DNA from: Serratia fonticola
Lineage (GTDB): Bacteria > Pseudomonadota > Gammaproteobacteria > Enterobacterales > Enterobacteriaceae
Direction of reading: 5' to 3'
Assembly (NCBI RefSeq): GCF_001006005.1
Contig: NZ_CP011254.1
Span: 3,906,001-3,970,000 of the forward strand
Length of the DNA: 64,000 nucleotides
Positions 17,506 to 25,667 of this stretch are shown piece by piece. Positions within the stretch are counted from its first letter, which is position 1; each line of letters opens with the position of its first letter. Position numbers and translations under genes: made by a program. The notes beneath the pieces are model-generated. The model made no database searches, had not been told where the DNA came from, and saw only the letters and a list, made by a program, of their open reading frames with translations.

Positions 17506-18522
17506 TTGAGGGATCTGATTAGCAAGTCTAAAGCTCGCTCTGTGATCTGCCTGGCAATCGAAATATCTTGCGTAAGGTATGCTTATCAATTATATAAACC
17601 AAGCGGTCTTGGGATAAACGATAGATTAGAGAGTGGTTTTTTCATGGATAGATTGATGCAAGAAATGTATGACGAGTTGGAAGACATCCAACGCGATCCG
17701 TATATAAATCGAGAGGACAGGGAGCGAGGAGAGCAAAAAGTCATTGGCGTTATTATCAGTTATAAGCAAAATGAGCTTATGCAGGTAATGAACAGCGTTG
17801 CCAGTAAGTATATGAAGTGGAGCTTGGCAAAGGATAAATTTATTAGTGAGGTTGTTTCCTACTCCAATGACATTACATCCAAAGTCAATACGGGTGAAAT
17901 AACACAAGATCAAGCGATGAGATCGTTAGACCAGGAAATCGCAAACCTAAGAAAGCAAGATGAAACCTTAACAAGAAAACAATATCGGCAAGCTGTGGTT
18001 GTTAAACCTGTAGTGAATAAAGTTTCTAAAGGTAAAAACGGCAAGGATGTTATTGATGTCGATTTAATTGTTGCCGGTGTCGGTTTTGTTAGTGGTGGAT
18101 TGCAGTTTGTAACGGGAGTTGGTGTTGCCAGTAGCGGAGCAAGTGCACCTATTGGGGGCCTGTTAATTGCCCACGGCATAAATAATGTCGTTGAGAATGG
18201 GTATTTTCTTCTTTATCGGGAAAGTTATACTGGCCCGCTTAAGTTTATTTATGAAGGTGTTGGGGCTTTGTTAGGTATAAGTGCCAAGGATGCAGATGTT
18301 ATCTATACGGTTGTCGATCTAAGTCTATCAATAAATGGTTTGCTTGGCCTGCGATTAGAGGAGGATGCCGTGCGATTATACCGCTATATTGACACTGATC
18401 TACTTTGGGGAATGAAAGAAATGGGCATTAAGTTAATGACTAGAAATGAATTGCTATTAGAATATTATGGTGATGTTAATACTATAATTGGGCAGTATAA
18501 CTCATATAAGGCTGCAAAATGA
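17506..18522 (+). CDS. DUF4225 protein, putative type VI secretion membrane-toxin effector
   Basis: Up to 338 aa. Residues about 170-325 match the DUF4225 family as I know it: a glycine-rich hydrophobic pair of segments (DLIVAGVGFVSGGLQFVTGV and PIGGLLIAHGINNVVEN) followed by a helical tail with YTVVDLSLSINGLLGLRL and RLYRYIDTDLLWGM. The N-terminal third is charged and probably coiled-coil. Two membrane-prone hairpins and the directly following small membrane proteins suggest a pore-forming or membrane-acting toxin with immunity partners. The start is uncertain: a TTG at 17506 has no SD, while an ATG at 17644 (292 aa) follows GAGAGTGG. Its stop overlaps the next start (ATGA). Toxicity is inference from family and context. 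Confidence 0.7.
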   Translation: MRDLISKSKARSVICLAIEISCVRYAYQLYKPSGLGINDRLESGFFMDRLMQEMYDELEDIQRDPYINREDRERGEQKVIGVIISYKQNELMQVMNSVASKYMKWSLAKDKFISEVVSYSNDITSKVNTGEITQDQAMRSLDQEIANLRKQDETLTRKQYRQAVVVKPVVNKVSKGKNGKDVIDVDLIVAGVGFVSGGLQFVTGVGVASSGASAPIGGLLIAHGINNVVENGYFLLYRESYTGPLKFIYEGVGALLGISAKDADVIYTVVDLSLSINGLLGLRLEEDAVRLYRYIDTDLLWGMKEMGIKLMTRNELLLEYYGDVNTIIGQYNSYKAAK

Positions 18523-18788
18523 GCTACTTATATTCACTTTTTTCAGTTGTCACCTTATGGCCTTTGTTTTTGATTGTTCGTAAGTTGTCATCATCATTTT
18601 ATCCCTACACTAGGTTCGGTGCATTAGTTGTAATTACCTTGTTTATGGTGTTTCATCTATATATCTTCCATTTCAAAGAGATTCCATTTTTAGGGGTAGC
18701 CGTTCCAGAAGATAATGAGTTTATGGTATACGCGCCTTTTCTTTATGGATTATTATGTACGATAGTGAGTATGAAAGCATTTAAGTAG
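18519..18788 (+). CDS. Small membrane protein, putative immunity protein (copy 1)
   Basis: 89 aa with three hydrophobic segments (about 5-22, 33-53, 68-87). It overlaps the effector stop by four bases (ATGA), implying translational coupling, the usual layout for effector-immunity pairs. It shares YPYT-RF, FHLYIF and LGVAVPEDNEFM with the two following copies. No characterised homologue is known to me; immunity is inferred from coupling, membrane location and duplication. Confidence 0.7.
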   Translation: MSYLYSLFSVVTLWPLFLIVRKLSSSFYPYTRFGALVVITLFMVFHLYIFHFKEIPFLGVAVPEDNEFMVYAPFLYGLLCTIVSMKAFK

Positions 18789-18858
18789 TTAAATTATATA
18801 TGGACAGCCAAGTTTATGATGTGTTTTGGTTGTATTGTTTGATTTTTCGAGAGAGTGT

Positions 18859-19140
18859 ATGAACTATATTTATTCATTGATTTCAATTGCATCAATAGTA
18901 CCTTTGTACTGGCTTATAAAGCGACTGACGTCATCTGATTATCCATACACTAAATTTCGTGCCATCTTAGTCGCATCATTATTTATGCTGTTCCATATCT
19001 ATGTCTTTAATTTCCAAAAAATTCCTGTTCTTGGTATTGCCGTACCAGAAGATAACGAGTTCATGTCATATGCCCCGTATTTGTATGGATTGTTGACCGC
19101 TGCCGTCTGTGCAGTGGCTCATAATAAAAGTAAAAACTAA
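18859..19140 (+). CDS. Small membrane protein, putative immunity protein (copy 2)
   Basis: 93 aa, paralogue of copy 1 with the same three-helix plan: starts MNYIYSLISIAS, contains SSDYPYTKF, FHIYVFNFQKIP and LGIAVPEDNEFM, and ends with a short lysine-rich tail. I start at the ATG at 18859, preceded by GAGAG, because it aligns with the start of copy 1; in-frame upstream codons to 18826 do not. It lies 70 bases after copy 1 in the same orientation. Confidence 0.7.
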   Translation: MNYIYSLISIASIVPLYWLIKRLTSSDYPYTKFRAILVASLFMLFHIYVFNFQKIPVLGIAVPEDNEFMSYAPYLYGLLTAAVCAVAHNKSKN

Positions 19141-19211
19141 TCAATGGCAGAGAGGATTGAAGACTGTATCTCTCTGTCTCTGTTTTTTTAATAAAGTTTC
19201 TAAGTGATTTC

Positions 19212-19494
19212 ATGGGCTATATATACTCTATTTTCTCTATCATAGGTCTTGTTATTTTATACTATTGCAAATAGAAGGTTGACATCGTCTTACTACCCTC
19301 TGCATAATTTTTATGGAGTCATGATTTCCTTCTTGTTTGTTCTTTTCCATATGATAGTTTTGAGAGTTCATGTGATCCCCATTTTGGGGATCCCCGTTCC
19401 AGAAGACGACGACTTCATGTACTATGGCCCGCTCATTTATGCTCTATTATGTGTAGTGATAAGCATGTTGGCTCATGGTAAAGGTAGACAGTGA
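19212..19494 (+). pseudogene. Frameshifted third copy of the putative immunity gene
   Basis: ATG at 19212 opens MGYIYSIFSIIGLVILYY then reaches TAG at 19272. The rest of the protein continues in another frame (IANRRLTSSYYPL ... LGIPVPEDDDFM ... SMLAHGKGRQ) to the stop at 19494. Aligned with copies 1 and 2, one frame change near 19255-19270 explains both halves. The downstream open frame could start at a TTG at 19249 but would lack most of the first helix. Confidence 0.7.
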
Positions 19495-19550
19495 ATTATC
19501 TATTCTCAGCATTAATGTTTGAATTGATTTCTATTATAAAAAGCTGCTGA
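19491..19550 (+). pseudogene. Truncated fourth copy of the putative immunity gene
   Basis: A GTG at 19491 overlaps the stop of copy 3 (GTGA) and reads MNYLFSALMFELISIIKSC then stop. The first residues resemble MNYIYSLISIAS of copy 2, so this looks like the N-terminal stub of a further copy whose remainder is lost. Confidence 0.5.
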
Positions 19551-19587
19551 TATAGTAAGGGATGGCATTAACCATCCCCCCTTAATA

Positions 19588-20067
19588 TCAATAGACTCTG
19601 TCATCCCAAATGCTGTAACCACTGGTGCCCGCAATGATATGACTCCAGGTAATGCTCTTGTATTTCAAAGAGATAGTTTCTTGCGGTTGTGCGCCGCTGT
19701 GGGTAATTGAGTGAGGGTGTGAGCCTGAGATATCGGAAATGGTGGCATCAGTGAGTAAGATGGTGAAGTAAAGCTCTTGCGCACCGGACGCATTGGTTCT
19801 GTAGAACTCAAACAGGACTTCAAGCGATTCATTGCTGGAAATAGCCACGCCCAGCAAAGGCGAGGATTTATCGATAGGTTTGGTAAACACGACAGGGTGA
19901 TGGCTGACATGCTGTTCCCTGCTCATTGCATAGTTCAGGCTATTAATCAGGATTTGGTCTAAATGACCGGTTTGCCCCTTATTACCAATGGAATCCATAG
20001 AGGAACATCCGGCAGAAATAAGTCCCTGCTGTTTACCTTTCAATGTCGCATAGATTACGTTAGCCAT
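19588..20067 (-). CDS. Hcp family type VI secretion tube protein (orphan)
   Basis: 159-aa Hcp/TssD protein. It begins MANVIYATLKGKQQGLISAG, has SSMDSIGNKGQTGH, VVFTKPIDKSSPLLGVAISS, and PHSITHSGAQPQETISLKYK followed by ITWSHIIAGTSGYSIWDDR, all typical of the enterobacterial Hcp group that forms hexameric rings and carries effectors. No C-terminal toxin extension is present. There are no other T6SS structural genes in the window, so this is an orphan Hcp. It is convergent with the effector/immunity genes, ending about 40 bases from the fourth-copy stub. Confidence 0.88.
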   Translation of the reverse strand: MANVIYATLKGKQQGLISAGCSSMDSIGNKGQTGHLDQILINSLNYAMSREQHVSHHPVVFTKPIDKSSPLLGVAISSNESLEVLFEFYRTNASGAQELYFTILLTDATISDISGSHPHSITHSGAQPQETISLKYKSITWSHIIAGTSGYSIWDDRVY

Positions 20068-20442
20068 TATTCAATATCCTTATATTAACAATGTGACTTG
20101 GTGCCACGAAGCGTAGAGGTTTATATCATTAAGTGAACCTGCTGAATGTAACATAAGCACCCATAATAAAGCCCGCATAAAATGCGGGCTCTTGGGGTTG
20201 TGGCGTTTCCCTGGTGTTGCCACAAGAAGCCCATTAACCCTAGAGGAATGGCTAAAACCCGTCCAATCGATTCGCTAGATCAATAACACGATATTGATCG
20301 GTGAAAACGATCGTACTCCCTGCATTGCCTTGCTTCCCTTCTACAGGCTGTTATCTGGTCGGCATTCCATCTGTCACCACGTGCAGCCTTGTCTACCTGG
20401 TGGCATGCTGTTTGCACCAACTCACAACGGATCAAGCCGCTT
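20068..20442. other. Non-coding stretch between hcp and the sheath remnant
   Basis: About 375 bases. It holds the promoter region of the Hcp gene, a perfect hairpin AGCCCGCAT-AAA-ATGCGGGCT at 20170-20190 (no strong T-run; possibly a phage terminator), and an Ogr-like dyad near its right end. No intact gene is visible. Confidence 0.55.
20406..20429 (+). promoter_or_regulatory. Ogr-type late promoter dyad (possible)
   Basis: TGCTGT-N12-ACAACG matches the P2 Ogr/Delta binding dyad TGTTGT-N12-ACAACA at 10 of 12 positions. It precedes the FI sheath remnant, which is under Ogr control in P2. It is closer to the start codon than a -55 element should be, so either bases were deleted or the match is fortuitous. 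Confidence 0.35.
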
Positions 20443-20538
20443 ATGGCTGACTATCATCACGGCGTGCGTGTCATCGAAATCAACGATGGCATCCGTCATG
20501 GCCCCGGAACAGCCCGCGCTGCACCGAGTTTACCCTGA
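20443..20538 (+). pseudogene. Start of P2-like tail sheath gene FI
   Basis: Reads MADYHHGVRVIEINDGIR, matching the N-terminus of P2 FI tail sheath protein, then departs into unrelated residues and stops at 20538. FI is about 395 aa, so more than 95 percent is gone. The point of departure, near 20497, marks a deletion joining FI to gene U. Confidence 0.8.
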
Positions 20539-20656
20539 CGTAAAACGGGTCGATGAGTCCCTGGCAGCGATGTTTGGCGACCTGCGACAGCAGGCGGGTG
20601 AGCGGTACGGGCAAGCCGGGGAGCTGGCCGGAAAGGTGGGGGGCTTCTTGTCATGA
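20529..20656 (+). pseudogene. C-terminal end of P2-like tail gene U
   Basis: FTLT (20529-20540) followed, after a one-base deletion, by VKRVDESLAAMFGDLRQQ and a Gly/Ala-rich tail to TGA at 20654. This corresponds to the end of P2 gpU (RVDESLAALYGD in P2). Genes FII, E and T, which lie between FI and U in P2, are missing. Confidence 0.72.
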
Positions 20657-20724
20657 TCACCGGCGTATCAAAGGTAGTTTCGTTCCCGATCTTGAGAGGT
20701 ATTATCGCCAGCATTAAGGGATAG
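20653..20724 (+). pseudogene. Remnant of P2-like late control gene D
   Basis: An ATG overlapping the U stop (ATGA), as in P2, begins MITG, the start of gpD, but then reads unrelated residues to TAG at 20722. A second frame (from 20664) reads RIKGSFVPDLERYYRQH and stops at 20715; it may be the far end of D. Essentially all of D is lost. Confidence 0.45.
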
Positions 20725-20739
20725 AGGAGGGGATACCTA

Positions 20740-20958
20740 ATGATGCATTGCCCGATTTGCCGAACTGCAGCACATGCCCGCACCAGTCGTTATCTGAGTG
20801 AGAACACTAAAGAGCGTTATCACCAGTGCCAGAATATAAACTGTAGTTGTACGTTTGTAACCCTGGAGTCTATCCAACGCCAAATCGTGACACCGGAGAA
20901 GATTGATATCGTGCCGCCACACCCAACCAGGGGAAATCAGGGAGCACTTTGGATCTGA
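20740..20958 (+). CDS. ogr: Ogr/Delta-family late gene activator
   Basis: 72-aa zinc-finger transcription factor that activates P2-type late promoters. MMHCPICRTAAHARTSRYLS and NTKERYHQCQNINCSCTFVT carry the four zinc-binding cysteines (CPxC and CxxxxCxC). It is nearly identical in layout to P2 Ogr and lies right after the D remnant, as in P2. It is the only intact phage gene here. A terminator follows directly. Product could still act on other P2-like phages or satellites in the cell. Confidence 0.92.
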   Translation: MMHCPICRTAAHARTSRYLSENTKERYHQCQNINCSCTFVTLESIQRQIVTPEKIDIVPPHPTRGNQGALWI

Positions 20959-20965
20959 CTAGAAG

Positions 20966-20986
20966 CCTGCGAAAGCAGGTTTTTTT
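20966..20986 (+). terminator. Rho-independent terminator of ogr
   Basis: CCTGC-GAAA-GCAGG followed by seven Ts, eight bases after the ogr stop. Confidence 0.85.
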
Positions 20987-21253
20987 ATGGCTGCAAATCG
21001 TGTGCCGCCATTTTGTCGCCACTCAGTAAAATGACGTTCCCTAAGTGACTGTTTTTAAGGGGTGTAAAATTCAGGCAACAAAAAACCCGCTAATCTTGAA
21101 CCTAAAAAGGCGGGACTAACGGGCTCCACAAAATGGGGACATCAAAGAAAAGCAGTGGCACTAATTCAGACTATGTCCCGATCGAAAAGTTCTACCTGTT
21201 GCTAGAAAAATTAAAAAATATGTCGCCGTAGCACCACTTCTCAGACCGCCTTG
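20987..21253. other. Right edge of the prophage remnant
   Basis: Holds a CCCGC...GCGGG inverted repeat (about 21084-21115) and a 32-codon ATG frame at 21133-21231 ending YLLLEKLKNMSP, which I cannot assign. The attachment site should lie here, but I found no matching direct repeat near 16000-16200. ybjL ends just to the right. Confidence 0.4.
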
Positions 21254-22945
21254 CTACCCCATGATACCTGGCCAGATCACCACGATGAGCGAACCTGCCA
21301 AGGTTAACAACACGTTAGCGATGGCGTAGGTGCCTGCATATCCCAATGCTGGAATATTACTACGTGCAGTGTCACTAATGATTTCCATCGCCGGAGCGCA
21401 GGTACGTGCCCCCATAATGGCACCAAACAGCAGGGCACGGTTCATACGCAGAATGTAGGCACCGAACAGGAAGCAGATCACTACCGGTACCAGGCTGACG
21501 ATCAAGCCTGCGATCAGCATCTGGCCACCTACTGCGCCTAGGGTATTGCCAATACCTGCCCCTGCGCTCAGGCCTACACCGGCCATAAACACCATCAGGC
21601 CGAACTCTTTCACCATGTTCAACGCGCCCTGAGGGATATAACCAAAGGTCGGGTGGTTGGCACGCAGGAAGCCCAGCATGATGCCGGACATCAATAGCCC
21701 TGCGGCGTTGCCGATGCCAAAGGAGAAGCTGCTGGTGAACTGAATGGTGATCTGGCCGATCAGCAGGCCGATGATAAAGAAGGCGCAGAACGCCAGCAGA
21801 TCGGTAACCTGGCTATGAATGGAGATAAAGCCGATCTTCTCTGCCACGCTTTTTACCCGGCGGGCATCGCCGCTAACCTGCAGCACATCGCCTTTGTTCA
21901 ACACTATGCTGTCATCGATCGGCATTTCAATCTGGCTGCGGATCACGCGGTTGAGGAAGCAACCATGATCGGTCAGCTTCAACTGGCTCAGGCGCTTGCC
22001 TACCGCATTGCTGTTTTTGACCACGATCTCTTCGGTCACGATGCGCATATCCAGCAGATCCCGGTCGAACACTTCCTTACCGTTACGGAAGCTTGGGTCC
22101 AGGCGTGCGTGAGCATCAGGGTAGCCGACCAGTGAGATTTCATCCCCGACCTGTAACACCGCATCTCCGTCTGGGTTGGCCAGAATGCCGTTGCGGCGAA
22201 TTCTTTCGATGTAACAACCGGTTTGGCGGTAAATGCCGAGCTCGCGCAGGTTCTTGCCGTCTGCCCAGGCAACCAGTTCCTGGCCAACGCGATAGGCGCG
22301 GATCACTGGCAAATAAACCTTACGCTGACTATCGGTATCCAGACCGCGCTCACGGGCGATTTGTTGGGCAGAGGTAGAGAGGTCCTGATGCTGTAGCTTA
22401 GGCAGGTAACGTGCGCCGAAAATCAGGCTGACCAGGCCAATCAGGTAGGTCAGGGCGTAGCCCAGGCTCAGATGGTCTTGGGCTGCAAGCAGTGCCGGGC
22501 CGCTGGTGATGGTATTACGCAGCGTATCGCCTGCACCCACCAACACCGGTGTGGAGGTCATCGAACCGGCGAGCATGCCGGCAGTAAGGCCGATATCCCA
22601 GTGGAACAGCTTACCCAGACCGATAGCGATCACCATCGCTGAACCGACCATCACCAGCGCCAGCATGAAGTAGTTTTTGCCGTCGCGGAAAAAAATCGAG
22701 AAGAAATTGGGGCCAGCTTCAACACCGACGCAAAAAATAAACAGCATGAAGCCGAGGCTTAACGCTTCGGTGTTAATGGCAAAGTGTTGCTGGCCGAGCA
22801 ACAGCGAGACCACTAAAACGCCAATGGAATTACCGAGTTGAACGGAGCCAAGACGAACCTTTCCGAGGCAGAGCCCCAGGGCGAGTACCACAAACAGTAA
22901 CAGGATGTAGTTACCATTTAACAAACTTGCGACGTTTATGTTCAC
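21254..22945 (-). CDS. ybjL: Putative transporter YbjL (AspT/YidE family)
   Basis: Inner-membrane protein of the aspartate:alanine exchanger family. Two membrane blocks (about 10-195 and 385-563) flank two cytosolic RCK-C (TrkA-C) domains (about 205-375), the standard plan. [20 protein letters not shown] near the start and [20 protein letters not shown] near the end are highly conserved. The frame is open further upstream to 23101, but a GTG at 22945 gives [11 protein letters not shown], aligning with E. coli YbjL (563 versus 561 aa), so I use it despite a weak SD. Substrate is not established. Confidence 0.9.
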   Translation of the reverse strand: MNINVASLLNGNYILLLFVVLALGLCLGKVRLGSVQLGNSIGVLVVSLLLGQQHFAINTEALSLGFMLFIFCVGVEAGPNFFSIFFRDGKNYFMLALVMVGSAMVIAIGLGKLFHWDIGLTAGMLAGSMTSTPVLVGAGDTLRNTITSGPALLAAQDHLSLGYALTYLIGLVSLIFGARYLPKLQHQDLSTSAQQIARERGLDTDSQRKVYLPVIRAYRVGQELVAWADGKNLRELGIYRQTGCYIERIRRNGILANPDGDAVLQVGDEISLVGYPDAHARLDPSFRNGKEVFDRDLLDMRIVTEEIVVKNSNAVGKRLSQLKLTDHGCFLNRVIRSQIEMPIDDSIVLNKGDVLQVSGDARRVKSVAEKIGFISIHSQVTDLLAFCAFFIIGLLIGQITIQFTSSFSFGIGNAAGLLMSGIMLGFLRANHPTFGYIPQGALNMVKEFGLMVFMAGVGLSAGAGIGNTLGAVGGQMLIAGLIVSLVPVVICFLFGAYILRMNRALLFGAIMGARTCAPAMEIISDTARSNIPALGYAGTYAIANVLLTLAGSLIVVIWPGIMG

Positions 22946-23289
22946 GGGGGATAACTTATTGTTTACCAGTAAGTTCTTGATAAAGAACACTATAAGAGTT
23001 AGATTCAGCCATAGAGTATATGGATAAAACTGAGATAACAACCAACCATCGGAAGGCGATCCGAACCATCGAATGGCGGCGCTTATTCTAGTCGCTATCA
23101 CGTATGACAGCCAGCATAAAGCTGTGTCGGCATACGTATTTAACCCTTTTTGACCAAGGAAAAAGTTCAGCCAGCGCTGTCGATTTCGGCTGTGTGTCGC
23201 AAGGTCTGTGCGATAGGCTGTTTTTTACGATGTAGTGAGCGGTCACATCGCGATATCCGTCGTTTTTCGGGTATGGAGGGGAGAGGTGG
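22946..23289. other. Divergent promoter region ybjL/ybjM
   Basis: About 345 bases between divergent genes. The leftward frame of ybjL remains open to 23101 but encodes nothing recognisable. I see no operator or RNA gene. Confidence 0.45.
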
Positions 23290-23670
23290 ATGGTGAGTTA
23301 TCGATACTGGGTGGGCATTTTCAGCTGTTTTCTGTTGTTTAGCCTGGTTTTTCTGGGCCAGAAGAGCGGTGCCCTCGGCGTGACAGAGCCTGAGCATCAT
23401 GGTGAAACCGGCCTGCTGTTGTTTATTATTCCCGGTTTTATCGCCAGCTATTTGTCGAGCAAGCAGCGTATCCTGTGTCCGTTGCTTGGCGCACTGTGTG
23501 CGGTACCGCTGTGTTTGCTCATTCGCCACTTTTGGTTAACGCCCGGCCATTCGTTTTGGCAGGAGTTGGCTTATGCGGTCAGCGCCGTATTTTGGTGTGT
23601 GTTCGGTGGGATGCTGTATTTATTAATGCGCATGGTGTTGCATGCTTTGCAACAGTTCTATCGGCGGTAA
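23290..23670 (+). CDS. ybjM: Inner membrane protein YbjM
   Basis: 126-aa protein with four predicted transmembrane helices, matching the YbjM family (125 aa in E. coli): GLLLFIIPGFIASYLSSKQR and FWQELAYAVSAVFWCVFGG are recognisable. Function is unknown. It sits between ybjL and grxA as in E. coli. GAGAGG precedes the ATG closely; a GTG one codon later is an alternative start. Confidence 0.82.
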   Translation: MVSYRYWVGIFSCFLLFSLVFLGQKSGALGVTEPEHHGETGLLLFIIPGFIASYLSSKQRILCPLLGALCAVPLCLLIRHFWLTPGHSFWQELAYAVSAVFWCVFGGMLYLLMRMVLHALQQFYRR

Positions 23671-23689
23671 AAACCCTAATCGTAAAAAA

Positions 23690-23717
23690 GGCCACCTGCG
23701 TTCGGTGGCCTTTTTTT
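23690..23717. terminator. Bidirectional terminator between ybjM and grxA
   Basis: GGCCACC-TGCGTTC-GGTGGCC with a T7 run on the plus strand and an A-run before it, so it can serve both convergent genes. Confidence 0.88.
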
Positions 23718-23732
23718 GTTCGAGCTTGAAGC

Positions 23733-23996
23733 TTACTGGAACAGGTTCAGATTTTCTTTGGCGTAGGCTTCAAAATCGGTGCAGCCGCCAATGTGGGTCT
23801 GATCGATAAAGATCTGCGGCACGGTTTCTACCGGTTTGCCCACGGTTTTTTCCAAATCGGCCTTGGTGATGCCTTCTGCGTGAATATCAACATAACGGAA
23901 GTTGAAATCGTCACGCTCTTCAGTCAATTTCTCTGCCAGCTCTTTAGCACGGACACAGTAAGGACAGCCCGGACGCCCGAAGATTACAGCAAACAT
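23733..23996 (-). CDS. grxA: Glutaredoxin 1
   Basis: 87-aa cytosolic dithiol glutaredoxin that reduces ribonucleotide reductase and other disulfides with glutathione. Active site CPYC at residues 11-14; the TVPQIFID cis-proline segment and GGCTDFEAY glutathione-binding loop are intact. In E. coli grxA is induced by OxyR; I could not identify a convincing OxyR site upstream here. Confidence 0.95.
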   Translation of the reverse strand: MFAVIFGRPGCPYCVRAKELAEKLTEERDDFNFRYVDIHAEGITKADLEKTVGKPVETVPQIFIDQTHIGGCTDFEAYAKENLNLFQ

Positions 23997-24233
23997 GTAA
24001 CACTCCTAGTCTGTTATTAATAATTAACCGTATTGTAACGACATTCCTTCCGTCATAAAAAGACTTCAGTTGCGCTATCACTCACGTCATGGCGCTTACT
24101 ATGCCCGTTGGTGGAGCTAAAAAAAAGCAGGATCTGCCTCTTGGTTTGATTTATAGAACCGATTAATCAACTAGGGCTGTTGCTGTGATGGCGAATTTAC
24201 TACACTGGACACAGTGAGTCTGGAGAAAAAAAT

Positions 24234-24533
24234 ATGCGTTCATTCGGTGACTTACCGCGTTCTGTGCTGGTGCTTGAAGGATTGGGCATGGTGCTGTTGA
24301 TACTCTCTTATCTGAGTATTCATGACTACGTGCGCTTGCCGGGTATACTGGCTTCGCAACAGGCGGCGGTTGGCATGATCTTTCTTGGCGTCTTCATGAT
24401 GGTTCCGGCAGCCGCGTTTTTGGTCTGGCGCGTAGTTCAAGGGTTCGGCCCGCTACTGCGCGGTGGCCAGCCGCCGCAGAACGATCGGCGTACCCCGCCG
24501 AAAGATAAACAAGACCAGGGACCGCAAGACTAA
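24234..24533 (+). CDS. ybjC: DUF1418 inner membrane protein YbjC
   Basis: 99 aa; two transmembrane segments (about 13-30 and 42-65) then a proline- and charge-rich cytosolic tail. Recognised as YbjC by PRSVLVLEGLGMVLL and by position after grxA. Function unknown. In E. coli ybjC is followed by nfsA, then rimK; here rimK follows directly and nfsA is absent. Confidence 0.85.
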   Translation: MRSFGDLPRSVLVLEGLGMVLLILSYLSIHDYVRLPGILASQQAAVGMIFLGVFMMVPAAAFLVWRVVQGFGPLLRGGQPPQNDRRTPPKDKQDQGPQD

Positions 24534-24590
24534 ACGCGGCTATGGGGAATGCCTGCCAATGCAGGTGATCAACGCCTTTAGGGGTGACGA

Positions 24591-25493
24591 GTGAAAATTG
24601 CCATTCTTTCACGCGATGGTTCGCTGTACTCATGTAAAAGACTGCGTGAGGCTGCAGAGCAGCGTGGGCACCGTATCGATGTTATCGATCCGCAGTCTTG
24701 TTATATGAATATCAACCCGGCGGCACCTAGCATTCATTATCGTGGCCGCCAGTTGGAACGTTACGATGCCGTGATCCCGCGTATCGGTTCTGCTATTACG
24801 TTTTATGGCACTGCCGTGCTGCGCCAGTTTGAACTGCTCGGCAGCTATCCGCTCAATGAATCTGTAGCCATTACCCGCGCCCGTGACAAGCTGCGTTCGC
24901 TGCAACTGCTGGCGCGCCAGGGGATTGATCTGCCCATTACCGGCTTTGCGCATTCGCCGGATGACACCGGTGATTTGATCGAACTGGTGGGTGGCGCACC
25001 GCTGGTGGTGAAGCTGGTTGAAGGGACACAGGGGATCGGCGTGGTATTGGCCGAAACTCGTCAGGCGGCGGAGAGCGTGATCGACGCCTTTCGTGGCCTG
25101 AATGCCCATATCCTGGTGCAGGAGTATATCCGCGAAGCCAACGGCTGTGACATTCGCTGCCTGGTCGTTGGCGGCAGGGTAGTTGCCGCGATTGAACGCC
25201 AGGCAAAGCCTGGGGAGTTTCGGTCGAACCTGCACCGTGGTGGCACGGCTCGTAAAGTGCATATCACCGGCAAGGAACGCGCAACCGCGATCAAGGCCGT
25301 GGAGACGCTGGGGCTGGATGTTGCCGGGGTTGATATCCTACGTGCCGATCGTGGCCCGCTGGTGATGGAAGTGAATGCATCGCCGGGGTTGGAAGGCGTT
25401 GAAACCACCACCGGATTGGATATTGCAGGCATGATGATCGAGTACATTGAGCAACAAGCCCGGCCTGGCTTTCGTCTGAAATCTGGCGGATGA
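24591..25493 (+). CDS. rimK: Ribosomal protein S6 glutamate ligase RimK
   Basis: 300-aa ATP-grasp ligase adding glutamates to the C-terminus of ribosomal protein S6. An N-terminal domain (1-95) starting [17 protein letters not shown] precedes the ATP-grasp fold with [15 protein letters not shown], the ATP-contacting VQEYI, and the Mg-binding [12 protein letters not shown]. Starts at GTG 24591 after GGGGTGA. 57 bases separate it from ybjC; the length and start equal the E. coli protein. Confidence 0.95.
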   Translation: MKIAILSRDGSLYSCKRLREAAEQRGHRIDVIDPQSCYMNINPAAPSIHYRGRQLERYDAVIPRIGSAITFYGTAVLRQFELLGSYPLNESVAITRARDKLRSLQLLARQGIDLPITGFAHSPDDTGDLIELVGGAPLVVKLVEGTQGIGVVLAETRQAAESVIDAFRGLNAHILVQEYIREANGCDIRCLVVGGRVVAAIERQAKPGEFRSNLHRGGTARKVHITGKERATAIKAVETLGLDVAGVDILRADRGPLVMEVNASPGLEGVETTTGLDIAGMMIEYIEQQARPGFRLKSGG

Positions 25494-25667
25494 TAAATTG
25501 CGCTTTCCTCTGTCGCGCCAAGCGTGTACGGGGGATCGCAGGTGCGGATAGGTTGTGCGATGTTGTCGTATTAGTGAATTAAGCGGCTTTGATCGTGGCA
25601 TCTCGATTGAATATTCCGTAAGCTATGCGCCTTTTCATGTCATTGAACCCTGTGAGGCTGGTAATTT

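Noticed and set aside
20294..20528. Single 120-codon frame over the FI/U junction
   Set aside because: The frame is a fusion of non-coding sequence with the end of gene U; the FI reading is in another frame.
22946..23101. N-terminal extension of ybjL
   Set aside because: The frame is open but the family begins at the GTG at 22945; the extra 52 residues are not seen in YbjL.
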